Below are positions 1 to 7,885 of a DNA stretch of 16,316 bases, one piece after another (positions within the stretch are counted from its first letter, which is position 1; each line of letters opens with the position of its first letter). The DNA is from Prevotellaceae bacterium UBA7028 (GTDB lineage: Bacteria; Bacteroidota; Bacteroidia; Bacteroidales; Bacteroidaceae). The position numbers and the translations under genes are program-made. The stretch lies in NCBI GenBank assembly GCA_002494215.1, contig DLBF01000064.1, forward strand, positions 1 to 16,316. The letters are read 5' to 3'. The notes under the pieces are model-generated. The model did no database searches and was not told the DNA's origin. It saw nothing but the letters and a program-made list of their open reading frames with translations.

Positions 1-1067
1 ATATTGAAGGCGTCGCAGAAACGTACGAAGCGGGCACCCTTACGGCTGGCATTGCAGTCGAGCACACCTGCCAACTGGTTGGGCTGGTTGGCAACGATAC
101 CAACGCTCTGACCATTGAAGCGGGCGAAACCGATAATGATATTCTTGGCAAACTTGGGCTGAATCTCGAGGAACTCGCCATTGTCAACAATACCTGCAAT
201 CACCTCGTACATGTTGTAAGGATGGTTGGGATTGTCGGGCAGAATCTCGTTCAGGAAGTCTTCCTTACGATCGATGGGGTCTGTGCACTCAACAACAGGA
301 GTCTTCTCCATATTGTTCTGAGGAATGTAGCTGAGGAGCTTCTTGATAAGAGCAATACCCTCTTCCTCGGTGCTGGCTGTGAAGTGTGTTACGCCGCTCT
401 TGGTAGAGTGAACGCTGGCACCACCCAACTGCTCCTGAGTAACAACCTCACCCAGTACAGCCTTAACAGGACCAGGACCGGTAAGGAACATATAGCTGGT
501 ATTCTCGATCATAACGGTGAAGTCTGTCAGCGCAGGGCTGTAAACAGCACCACCGGCGCAGGGACCCATGATAGCACTGATCTGAGGAATAACACCGCTG
601 GCCATGATGTTACGCTGGAAAATCTCGGCATAACCGGCAAGGGCGTTGATACCCTCCTGCAGACGAGCACCACCTGAATCGTTCAGACCGATAACGGGAG
701 CGCCCACCTTCATGGCGATGTCCATAATCTTACATATCTTGCTAGCCAGCATCTCAGACAGAGAACCGGCACTGATGGTAAAGTCCTGAGCAAAAACATA
801 AACCAGACGACCATCGATAGTACCGCAACCGGTTACTACACCATCGCCTAGATAATGCTTCTTCTCCATACCGAAGTTTGTACAACGGTGCTGCACAAAC
901 ATATCCATCTCTTCAAAACTACCTTCGTCCAGCAACATAGCAATACGCTCGCGGGCAGTATATTTACCCTTGTCATGCTGTTTCTCAATAGCCTTCTCGC
1001 CACCACCCAGACGGGCTTTGGCACGGAGTTCAACCAACTCCTTAATCTTTTCTACTTGAGTACTCAT
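1..1067 (-). CDS. mmdA: Methylmalonyl-CoA decarboxylase alpha / propionyl-CoA carboxylase beta-type carboxyltransferase, 3' part missing
   Basis: The first 355 residues can be read from the ATG at 1067-1065; the C-terminal part lies beyond the left edge. The protein starts MSTQVEKIKELVELRAKARL and carries the crotonase-fold carboxyltransferase hallmarks: ND-SGGARLQEG (residues 129-139) and MGPCAGGAVYSPAL (167-180), whose backbone amides form the oxyanion holes for the acyl-CoA and for biotin. The LTGPGPVKAVLGE and EQLGGASVH segments (195-220) are also typical. The family moves CO2 between biotin and propionyl/methylmalonyl-CoA. In Bacteroidales it usually works with a biotin carrier and a sodium-pumping membrane subunit in succinate-to-propionate fermentation. 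Those partner genes would lie further left and are not visible, so decarboxylase is preferred over carboxylase only from the likely organism. The start is fixed by a TACTTTTG promoter box about 40 bases upstream. Confidence 0.9.
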   Translation of the reverse strand, partial: MSTQVEKIKELVELRAKARLGGGEKAIEKQHDKGKYTARERIAMLLDEGSFEEMDMFVQHRCTNFGMEKKHYLGDGVVTGCGTIDGRLVYVFAQDFTISAGSLSEMLASKICKIMDIAMKVGAPVIGLNDSGGARLQEGINALAGYAEIFQRNIMASGVIPQISAIMGPCAGGAVYSPALTDFTVMIENTSYMFLTGPGPVKAVLGEVVTQEQLGGASVHSTKSGVTHFTASTEEEGIALIKKLLSYIPQNNMEKTPVVECTDPIDRKEDFLNEILPDNPNHPYNMYEVIAGIVDNGEFLEIQPKFAKNIIIGFARFNGQSVGIVANQPNQLAGVLDCNASRKGARFVRFCDAFN

Positions 1068-1106
1068 TTCTTTATAAAATAAGGTTATTATTTCTAATTT
1101 CGACCA

Positions 1107-1133
1107 CAAAAGTACAAAAAAAAGTGATACAAC
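1107..1133 (-). promoter_or_regulatory. Candidate promoter of the carboxyltransferase gene
   Basis: On the minus strand TACTTTTG (1114-1107) matches the Bacteroidetes -7 consensus TAnnTTTG exactly. It lies 39 bases before the start codon. The upstream partner is weak: a GTTG at 1133-1130 is only 15 bases away, where 19-21 is usual. The -7 call is therefore firmer than the -33 call. Confidence 0.55.
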
Positions 1134-1171
1134 GTCCACGAAACCGCCTTTTTTTGAAAAGAAATACCTAC

Positions 1172-1410
1172 CTTTGAGGCTACGCCTCGAAGATACTTTC
1201 GCTGACTTCGTGTTCCGCTCGCTTAATCGTATCTTTGAGACTGTCGTCTCGAAGATACTTTCGCTCGGGAATAAAAATAAAAATACTTTTATTTTGTATT
1301 GTGCTCACTTAGTCGTATCTTTGAGACTGTCGTCTCGAAGATACTTTCGCTCGGGAATAAAAATAAAAATTACTTTTATTTTGTATTCCGCTCGCTTAAT
1401 CGTATCTTTG
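1172..1410 (+). repeat. Tandem promoter-hairpin repeat, two full copies (86 and 87 bp) plus a degenerate one
   Basis: Copies at 1228-1313 and 1314-1400 are nearly identical. A third partial start (CGTATCTTTG) is at 1401-1410, and a divergent shorter copy spans about 1172-1227. Each full unit holds a hairpin, ATCTTTGAGAC-tgtc-GTCTCGAAGAT (1231-1256 and 1317-1342), then an AT-rich core, then TTTG and a GC-rich spacer leading to the next TATCTTTG. The degenerate copy keeps the stem with a different sequence, GAGGC-tac-GCCTC (1176-1188), which looks like compensatory change. The two sides of each unit (GAAGATAC..CTCGGGAATA and, inverted, AAAGATAC..GAGCGGAATA) also form a larger imperfect palindrome. 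The longer open frame running through this region from 1174 is judged non-coding. Confidence 0.85.
1380..1410 (+). promoter_or_regulatory. Promoter of the MATE transporter unit, proximal copy
   Basis: TTTG (1380-1383), a 19-base spacer and TATCTTTG (1403-1410) match the Bacteroidetes sigma-ABfr consensus. Transcription would begin near 1417, about 15 bases before the ATG at 1432. Upstream copies with the same 19-base spacing have -7 boxes at 1316-1323 (with TTTG at 1293) and 1230-1237 (with a TTCG variant at 1207). Confidence 0.75.
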
Positions 1411-1431
1411 CAGCCGCAAAAGTTTTCAGGG

Positions 1432-2802
1432 ATGAAGAACAAACAACAATACGTCCCAACAGAGTTGGGAGAAAAGAAGATTGGAGTGCTACTCTGGCAA
1501 TACGCCACACCTGCCATCATAGCCATGGTGGCCAGTAGCCTTTACAATATTGCCGACAGTATCTTTGTGGGTTGGGGAGTAGGCGACATTGCCATCAGCG
1601 GAATGGCTGTGGCCAGTCCCTTCATGAACCTTTCTGCCGCCTTCGGAGCGATGGTTGGCGTAGGAGCCAGCACAACTATCAGCGTCAGATTAGGACAGGG
1701 AAAATACGACACGGCACAGCACATTCTGGGTAACACGATATCGCTGAACCTGCTGCTGGGAACCCTTTTCGCTGCCGTCTGCATCTACTTCCTGAACGAC
1801 ATTCTAATGCTGTTCGGCGCCAGCAGCGCTACCCTACCCTATGCCTACGAGTATATGTTCATCATCCTGTTGGGCAACGTGGTGACACATCTCTACTTTG
1901 GTCTGAACGCTATTCTGCGAAGTGCAGGACATCCTACCATAGCCATGAACTGCACCTTCCTGACCATCATCATCAATACCATTCTGGACCCGCTGTTCAT
2001 CTTTGTCTTCCATTGGGGAATAGCAGGAGCTGCCTGGGCAACGGTTATTAGCCAGGGCGTCTCGTTGTGCGTCCAGCTGAAGCTGTTCAGCAGGCCAACA
2101 GAGTTGCTGCATCTGCGCAGAGGCATCTACAAGCCCGACCTGAACATCATCCGCCAGTGTATCGTCATTGGTCTGAGTCCCTTCCTGGTAAACTCATGCG
2201 CCTGCATCGTGGTGCTTTTCATCAACAACAGACTAAGGGATTACGGAGGCGATATGGCCATCGGTGCCCACGGCGTTGTGAACAGAATTGTTATGCTGTT
2301 CGTGACGATGGTTATAGGTCTGGTACAAGGCATGCAGCCCATAGCCGGATACAACTGGGGAGCACGTAAGAACGATCGTGTGTGGCGCGTATTGCGATAC
2401 ACCATCGGCGTTGCCACGTGCATCACGTGCTTTGCCACACTGGTGGGCGAGCTTATCCCCGAATATGTTATCAGTATCTTCGGAACAGGCGAGGAACTGA
2501 CTGGCATTGCCACTTATTCCTATCGTATCATCGTGGCTATGTTCCCATTGGTTGGTGCACAGATTGTAATCGGAAACTTCTTCCAAAGCATAGGACACGC
2601 TGGTAAGAGTATCTTCCTGAGCATGACACGCCAAATGCTGATATTGGTTCCCCTGATATACTTCCTGCCACCTATTTGGGGACAGGACGGCATCTGGTAC
2701 AGTATGCCCATCTCTGACGCCATCAGCTTCTTCCTGGCAGCTGGCATTCTGGCCTATATGGTACCCAAGATAAAGAAACATGAAACGGATTGGACTGCTT
2801 AG
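1432..2802 (+). CDS. MATE-family multidrug/cation efflux transporter
   Basis: This 456-residue inner-membrane protein has the usual length and twelve-helix hydrophobicity pattern of the MATE family, which exports organic cations or drugs in exchange for sodium or protons. Family-typical segments are YNIADSIFVGWGVG near residues 38-51, ISVRLGQG near 83-90, LRSAGHPTIAMNC, the DPLFIFVFHWGIAGAAWAT stretch at the end of the first bundle, and GMQPIAGYNWGA at the start of the second half. The start at 1432 is preferred over an in-frame ATG at 1174. The upstream 86 codons run through tandem promoter repeats, and the family begins with this ELGEKKIGVLLWQYATPAII-like segment. The last 23 bases overlap the next gene, so the two are probably translated from one message. 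The substrate cannot be told from the sequence. Confidence 0.93.
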   Translation: MKNKQQYVPTELGEKKIGVLLWQYATPAIIAMVASSLYNIADSIFVGWGVGDIAISGMAVASPFMNLSAAFGAMVGVGASTTISVRLGQGKYDTAQHILGNTISLNLLLGTLFAAVCIYFLNDILMLFGASSATLPYAYEYMFIILLGNVVTHLYFGLNAILRSAGHPTIAMNCTFLTIIINTILDPLFIFVFHWGIAGAAWATVISQGVSLCVQLKLFSRPTELLHLRRGIYKPDLNIIRQCIVIGLSPFLVNSCACIVVLFINNRLRDYGGDMAIGAHGVVNRIVMLFVTMVIGLVQGMQPIAGYNWGARKNDRVWRVLRYTIGVATCITCFATLVGELIPEYVISIFGTGEELTGIATYSYRIIVAMFPLVGAQIVIGNFFQSIGHAGKSIFLSMTRQMLILVPLIYFLPPIWGQDGIWYSMPISDAISFFLAAGILAYMVPKIKKHETDWTA

Positions 2803-3265
2803 CGATACGCACGCCTATTGGGACGAACGCTATGTCAAGTACTTCGGCGAATGCGACGAGATTTGGCATGCAGGAGACATCGGCAGCATGGAACTGGTGG
2901 AGCGTCTGCAGGAGATTGCTCCCCTGAGGGCTGTTCACGGCAACATCGATGGCGGGGACGTAAGGCGAATGTTCCCAGACAAGTTGCGCTGGACCTGCGA
3001 AGGAGCCGACATCCTGATGACTCACATAGGCGGCTACCCAGGCAAGTACGACCCTCGCATACGCCAACAACTGTATGCAAGGCCTCCCAAACTCTTTATC
3101 AGCGGACACAGCCACATACTGAAGGTGCAATTCGACCCTCAGCTTAAGCTATTGCATATCAATCCAGGAGCCGCCGGACTGCAAGGCTGGCAGACGGTTC
3201 GCACCCTTGTCCGTTTCTCTGTTGACAAGGGAGAATTCAAAGACTTGGAAGTTATAGAGATTTGA
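2780..3265 (+). CDS. YfcE/MJ0936-family metallophosphoesterase
   Basis: This 161-residue cytoplasmic protein is a compact calcineurin-like phosphodiesterase. Metal-binding motifs appear in the expected order: SDTH (D9, H11), HAGDIG (D33), HGNID (N55), MTHIG (H82) and GHSHI (H110, H112). The length fits the small YfcE/MJ0936 branch, which hydrolyses phosphodiester bonds in vitro with a two-metal centre; the natural substrate is generally unknown. The ATG lies 23 bases inside the end of the MATE gene in another frame, which suggests translational coupling. No RBS-like purine run is needed to decide the start, because the SDTH motif follows at once. The 3' end overlaps the convergent CotH-protein gene by 14 bases. 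Confidence 0.93.
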   Translation: MKRIGLLSDTHAYWDERYVKYFGECDEIWHAGDIGSMELVERLQEIAPLRAVHGNIDGGDVRRMFPDKLRWTCEGADILMTHIGGYPGKYDPRIRQQLYARPPKLFISGHSHILKVQFDPQLKLLHINPGAAGLQGWQTVRTLVRFSVDKGEFKDLEVIEI

Positions 3266-6200
3266 AAACCCTGACGGTTCCGTCCTCGTAGATTTCCTTA
3301 CGGATTATTATTCCGTGAGAAGGCGAGAATTTTGAATCTTGATTTTTGAAATTTGAATTTAATATTCTTTGTCCTTGGAGGTTGTAATACTGAACGCTAC
3401 GTATCTTGGAGGATGATGCAATTGTAGGCTTTATTTCATCTATAACATCCTGACTACCAAAGAACAACGGGTACGGTTGCTGCACCGTTCCCAATTGGGT
3501 TTGCGCTTGGAACAAAGCAGCATTGGCAGAGCCGTAAACCTCGCCCTGCGCATCCAACAGACGGAACTCTATGCGGTCGGTTCCCTCGCCATGAATATTC
3601 ATAAAGAGTAAATCCCCATCCAACACACCTACGCCTCGACACTCATCTTCGCAGAAGGCACCCACATAATAGCGGCCATCCAGCGAAACCTCGTCGTCGG
3701 CCTGCACATCAGCCACCAGCGTCATCACATCCGGATAAGCATGAATGTCTGTCTGCCAAGCACCATCCTCGGCCTGCTCAGCAGGGGCGTAACGACGATT
3801 ATTTGTCTTCAGCGGACTTAAGCTCTGCCAACAGAATTCCTGCCCTTGAGTTGCATAGAAAAGGTAAGACTGCCCTGGCTGCAACGAAGTAAGGGAGCCT
3901 TGCCACTTGCCGTCCTCGTAGGTAGCAAAGGCGTCGAGGCCCACCACCTTGTCACCCTCCTGGGGAACATAGTTGGCAAGAGCAGCCGTCAGCGTGGTGG
4001 TATTATAGAGCGGACAGCCCACCCAGTTCCAGCCCTGCTGCAGGGTAACAGGCACTGTTACATCATAGACAACACCACGCAATATTACATCCGAGGCTTG
4101 CTGCATCTTTATCTTATAACCCTTGGCAGCCTCCAAAGCCTGCAACTTTCCTTCCCAGACAGCCTCATCACGAAGAACAATACTATCATTCTGCCCACGC
4201 AGACAAAGGGCATTAGCAAGGAAGCGGCTCTTATCAACAGACTGAGCCATATTATGGGAGGTCCAGTTCCAACCCTCAGCCAAAGCCAAAGTGATGGTCT
4301 TCTCATTGCCCAACCAACCAGCTGGGGTAACGGAATTGTAATCCTTCATTCCTATCTTGTTGGTCTTGTCTATGGTAGGCTGGTTCAGGATAGTTGCCAT
4401 ATTACCTCCATCAGGATAACGTCCGTAGGTCTGCCATTTGCCTTGTTCCAGATATTCCATACAATCAGCCCACGAGCCATCCTTGGCCTGAATACTAACA
4501 CAGGCACCATCGGCATTGTCCAACTTGAAGGGAGCATGCAACTGAGAAATGGCATCCTTACCATCGCACCAGATGATGCAGGTTCCGTGAGCAGGCACTA
4601 CCCCACTCCGCAACTGATACTTCTGGGGCTTGCTGCGGTTGTCGCTCAGGTAAAGACCTTCCAGGCTGATATCCTGATCTGTCGTATTGTAAAGCTCCAA
4701 CCAATCGGATTTCTTGCCATAATCACTGATGTGAATATCGTTGCCGGCACTCACCTCGTTGATGCGCAGCGGCGAAGCACCCACTTCCCAGCGTTTCTGC
4801 TCATCGGCAATCGGCTCAAATAAAGCCTTCAGTGCCAACGTGCTGTTTTTGGTGAAACTCTCATGCAAATCAACAGATGAGTTTGTCGAAAACATCTGAC
4901 CATTCTTACCCGTCAGCGACAAACTGCCATCGAACCACATATCAGTACTTGAAGCCGACACATTCTTAATCTCGACAGCTATCTGGTTCTTACCCACAAC
5001 AAGATACTCATGGGGAATGACTATGCAACCCTGATAGGGGTCCTGCGACTCGTAGTGACCGTCGGTGGTGTAGTCCTCGTATCTGGAACCGCTGGTGATG
5101 TAGTAACCGCCCACCTCGTGTCCGTTTACGTAAAGCATCATTCCATCGTCAATCTGATAATTAAAGGTAAGAACATCTTCGTCTGAAAGAGGAGAGTTCA
5201 GGTCGAAGGTGTTGCGGAAATAATAGGTAGGACGCTTCCTGCTGCTGTTGCTGCCATAATCAAGTATGGTAGCTGCATTTTCCTGCATAAAGTATCCGGC
5301 ATTGGCATAGCCAAAGGGAGCCGTTCCCGTCCGCCAGCCGTGCTGTTCTTCTGCAAAGACAGCAGACTTCCAATCGTAAGCATCCATGGACCCCTGGTCG
5401 TAATACTTCCAATCAGCACTGAAGGGTATCAGCGTGGTAGTGGAGGCTGCCAGATCCTGCAACTGCCAACCTGCAAAGGTGTAGCCGGCAGGAGCCTTTG
5501 CCGTAAGCTGAATGGGAAGGGCTCCATACGAGAAGAGGTAGCCTGCGAACTTACCTGTGGGGATCTCCTGTCCGTTCACAGCCAGCCGTGCCTCTGGAAT
5601 ATTGGCAGAGAGTGTGGCATAAATGCCGTAGCTGAGATTATAATAGTTGCGCAAAGTAGTAATACGGCTTCCGTTGTATGCCGACCGTATAGTACTGATA
5701 AGGCTTGTGCTGGAGCTATTTCCCTCGAATCTCAGAGCCGGATTGATATTGTTATAGATATCCATCACAATCTGCTCGCAACGTGTAGGTTCGAAGATAC
5801 TGCCGTCTACAATACAGTAGGCATCCATAAACTGACGGCGGAAGGCATCGTACTTCATCAGATTGCGGAAAAGGTCGTCCACATTAGCCCCTCCACTGGT
5901 GTTCAGAACAGAAGTAAGCATATCGGAACTACCAAAGGCAGAGTCTGTATCATGAAGCACGAAATGAAACTTTCCGTCTGTTCGGCTACGGAACCCCTTG
6001 ATATTGTTTGTGTTCGTTATCCAATCCGTGGGACCCATATAACACTCCAACGCCATATAATTAATGTATTCGTCTATATCCAGCAGGTTACAAATCTGCT
6101 GATAGGTAACACTGCTCTTTGTGTTAGCCAGTGTCGTAGATAATCTCACCAATTCATTCCATGCCTTGTTATCGCCCTGTTTCTGGTTGTACTGAGCATT

Positions 6201-7610
6201 GCTCAGATCAAACTGGTCCATGTCATCGAAGTCGATGCCATAGTTGCTGTAGGCAAAGTGCTTGTTGTTGCTCTCGCGGATATTAAGCATGCCGTAATAG
6301 TCTCCGTTCAGGAAAATGTGGGCAGGCTGGTAGTCCTGACCGTCAACATAAAATCCGCTTTTCAGTACTATCATCTGAATGGCAGGATCCTTGGTTCGTG
6401 AATTAGTATCGTTTCCTCCGTTACGGATTTGCCAGCAACGGTATTTGTTATGTTTTTTCAAAGGAAAGACGGGATAGCTTATCGAATTAACGCCCTCGTA
6501 TATCTTATCTGTCTTAAGGCGGAAAGAGCTTCTGGTCTCCCAATACTTGCCATCCACGGTACCACCTCCGTAAGCTCTGGTCCATCCACCTGCGATTTCC
6601 AGGTTTACCTCCTGATTCAGTACCTCGGAATATTGGACGTTCCCGTTCTTGTCCTTTACGGGAACCAAGTAATTCATATTCACGGGTCGCTCCCAATCCA
6701 TATTCCAGTTGCAGGCACTGCTCTGTCCGTTTCCGCTGATACCATTGGTACCTTTCACAAAGACACCTATTTTATTGTCGAAGAAATTCTCTGGCTTGGA
6801 AGAGACCATCAGAATAGGCAGGTAGTAGTCGTGATTCTGGAATATATAGCTACGTGTAACAACAGGACTGGTGAGGTATCCCTCCCCTACAAGGCACAGA
6901 CGCAGAACCGTTGTTTCACTGATAGTAAAACGACCGTTGGTACTGGTCTCGCCATTGGTTGCCGTTGGCGCACTGCCGTCTGTGGTATAGCGCAAGGTAG
7001 CACCAGAGGGGATGCTGACACGAACAGTGAAGGGCTCCGAGAAGACACGGCTGTCAGTATCTACAACTGGGGCATCTAATCTATCGGAAGCAAACTGGCT
7101 GGTAGCATTCGTGGCTTCAGGTGTCGGCTCGCTGGTATATTCCCATTCCTCGCCACCATCCTGAGTACGTGCCCAAGAACAACGGGGAAAGGCTGGCGGA
7201 TAGAAAACTGACGAAATTAGCGTGCGGTCTGTGTCCAACAAGCTGATAGTTCCCCCTTCTGCATCGAGTTTAAAAGGTATCTGCGCTCTGGCATACGTAC
7301 CATAGTTACCTGTTGAATAGTGGTGGTCGAACCAAAGCACCTTATATCCATTGGCAGGAACATTGCCATGAGCAGAAAGCAGACGTGTCTCATTCACGCC
7401 ATCAGTGATATACAGATTTCTGAGCGACTTATCTGTAGATGAAGGATTGTATATCTCTATCCAACCGCCATAACAGTTGGCCTTGTCGAGATACTGGTCG
7501 ATATTGGAAACCTGAACCTCGTTGATTACAAGTGCTGTGTCTGCCTGCTCCTGTGCCAGAACGGGAACTGACAACATGAACAACAGCAGGCTTGTTATAT
7601 ATTTTTTCAT
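3252..7610 (-). CDS. Secreted CotH-kinase / lamin-tail multidomain protein
   Basis: 1452 residues from the ATG at 7610-7608. A signal peptide (MKKYITSLLLFMLSVPVLAQ) leads to a lamin-tail beta-sandwich (about 26-145, WIEIYNPS), then a chitobiase C-terminal-like beta domain (about 178-258, LRYTTDGSAPT). Next is a CotH kinase-like domain (about 262-600) with FLNGDYYGMLNIRES and the metal/catalytic-type HDTDSAFG at 553-560. A jelly-roll segment follows (about 735-900, QIDDGMMLYVNGHEVGG), then a second lamin-tail domain (about 945-1070, WLELYNTTDQDISLEGLYLSD). Two GWNW modules (from 1112 and 1192) and a tail YNLQGQRI..GIIIRKEIYEDGTVRVFK complete it. CotH proteins phosphorylate coat proteins in spore formers; here there is no spore context and the target is unknown. 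The tail suggests type IX secretion or surface sorting (inference). The longer start at 7667 is rejected because the promoter box at 7643-7650 lies within it. Confidence 0.9.
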   Translation of the reverse strand: MKKYITSLLLFMLSVPVLAQEQADTALVINEVQVSNIDQYLDKANCYGGWIEIYNPSSTDKSLRNLYITDGVNETRLLSAHGNVPANGYKVLWFDHHYSTGNYGTYARAQIPFKLDAEGGTISLLDTDRTLISSVFYPPAFPRCSWARTQDGGEEWEYTSEPTPEATNATSQFASDRLDAPVVDTDSRVFSEPFTVRVSIPSGATLRYTTDGSAPTATNGETSTNGRFTISETTVLRLCLVGEGYLTSPVVTRSYIFQNHDYYLPILMVSSKPENFFDNKIGVFVKGTNGISGNGQSSACNWNMDWERPVNMNYLVPVKDKNGNVQYSEVLNQEVNLEIAGGWTRAYGGGTVDGKYWETRSSFRLKTDKIYEGVNSISYPVFPLKKHNKYRCWQIRNGGNDTNSRTKDPAIQMIVLKSGFYVDGQDYQPAHIFLNGDYYGMLNIRESNNKHFAYSNYGIDFDDMDQFDLSNAQYNQKQGDNKAWNELVRLSTTLANTKSSVTYQQICNLLDIDEYINYMALECYMGPTDWITNTNNIKGFRSRTDGKFHFVLHDTDSAFGSSDMLTSVLNTSGGANVDDLFRNLMKYDAFRRQFMDAYCIVDGSIFEPTRCEQIVMDIYNNINPALRFEGNSSSTSLISTIRSAYNGSRITTLRNYYNLSYGIYATLSANIPEARLAVNGQEIPTGKFAGYLFSYGALPIQLTAKAPAGYTFAGWQLQDLAASTTTLIPFSADWKYYDQGSMDAYDWKSAVFAEEQHGWRTGTAPFGYANAGYFMQENAATILDYGSNSSRKRPTYYFRNTFDLNSPLSDEDVLTFNYQIDDGMMLYVNGHEVGGYYITSGSRYEDYTTDGHYESQDPYQGCIVIPHEYLVVGKNQIAVEIKNVSASSTDMWFDGSLSLTGKNGQMFSTNSSVDLHESFTKNSTLALKALFEPIADEQKRWEVGASPLRINEVSAGNDIHISDYGKKSDWLELYNTTDQDISLEGLYLSDNRSKPQKYQLRSGVVPAHGTCIIWCDGKDAISQLHAPFKLDNADGACVSIQAKDGSWADCMEYLEQGKWQTYGRYPDGGNMATILNQPTIDKTNKIGMKDYNSVTPAGWLGNEKTITLALAEGWNWTSHNMAQSVDKSRFLANALCLRGQNDSIVLRDEAVWEGKLQALEAAKGYKIKMQQASDVILRGVVYDVTVPVTLQQGWNWVGCPLYNTTTLTAALANYVPQEGDKVVGLDAFATYEDGKWQGSLTSLQPGQSYLFYATQGQEFCWQSLSPLKTNNRRYAPAEQAEDGAWQTDIHAYPDVMTLVADVQADDEVSLDGRYYVGAFCEDECRGVGVLDGDLLFMNIHGEGTDRIEFRLLDAQGEVYGSANAALFQAQTQLGTVQQPYPLFFGSQDVIDEIKPTIASSSKIRSVQYYNLQGQRILNSNFKNQDSKFSPSHGIIIRKEIYEDGTVRVFKSL
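3311..3367 (-). repeat. Simple AATTCAAA-type repeat inside the CotH-protein C-terminus
   Basis: Read on the minus strand this stretch is a run of imperfect ATTCAAA/TTCAAAA units. It encodes residues about 1416-1430 (ILNSNFKNQDSKF). It sits between YNLQGQR and GIIIRKEIYEDGTVRVFK, two halves that are normally closer together in such tails. Similar AT-rich simple repeats occur outside genes at 12226-12260. Confidence 0.6.
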
Positions 7611-7642
7611 TGTATTGACGCAATTTAGGCACATACTGGCAA

Positions 7643-7675
7643 CAAAGATATGGAATAAATTCCACAAGTTGCAAT
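7643..7675 (-). promoter_or_regulatory. Promoter of the CotH-protein gene
   Basis: On the minus strand ATTG (7675-7672), 21 bases, then TATCTTTG (7650-7643) match the Bacteroidetes consensus. The expected start of transcription near 7636 lies downstream of the ATG at 7667 and so supports the start at 7610. Confidence 0.7.
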
Positions 7676-7807
7676 ATCAGTATTCTTTTACACACTAAAG
7701 AGTTCCATTTTATGCTCTAAATGCAATAAAAAAGTATCAAAAACAACTTTTTTTTGTTTTTTTTTAAAGTTTTTGCCTATACATTATAGTATTTAAGGAT
7801 TTTTTTC

Positions 7808-7815
7808 TACTTTTG
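7808..7815 (+). promoter_or_regulatory. -7 box of the three-module protein gene
   Basis: TACTTTTG matches TAnnTTTG. No TTG or TTTG is found 19-21 bases upstream; the nearest TTTG ends at 7775, 32 bases away. This promoter may be weak or need an activator. It implies an A-rich leader of about 60 bases before the ATG at 7886. Confidence 0.5.
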
Positions 7816-7885
7816 AACATTGTTGACAATAAATCAAGAAACAAAATAAAATCATTATTAACTAACTTAAACTAAAAAACAAAGT

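Larger units (their letters stand above)
7611..7885. other. Divergent intergenic region of the two large secreted-protein genes
   Basis: This 275-base AT-rich spacer holds back-to-back promoters for the CotH protein (minus) and the three-module protein (plus). Between them is a T/A-rich tract at about 7730-7775. A 5-bp inverted repeat ATTGT-tg-ACAAT (7819-7830) sits at the expected plus-strand transcription start. I see no open frame or RNA gene. Confidence 0.7.

Noticed and set aside
1..677. Plus-strand open frame at 222-677
   Set aside because: It is antisense to the carboxyltransferase gene, whose motifs are unmistakable on the minus strand.
1172..1410. Riboswitch or attenuator before the transporter
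   Set aside because: The hairpins precede the proximal promoter, lack a T-run, and repeat together with promoter boxes; only about 15 bases separate the last transcription start from the ATG.
1174..1431. In-frame 86-codon extension of the MATE transporter
   Set aside because: The stretch is made of tandem promoter/hairpin repeats, contains the proximal promoter, and gives residues unlike any MATE N-terminus.
3846..4823. 325-codon plus-strand open frame, and others antisense to the CotH gene (5340-6143, 6429-7079)
   Set aside because: They lie wholly opposite a gene with clear domains, have no promoter or recognisable domain, and are best explained as frame shadows.
7611..7667. Longer start for the CotH protein at 7667
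   Set aside because: The promoter box at 7643-7650 lies downstream of that ATG, and the start at 7610 gives a clean signal peptide.
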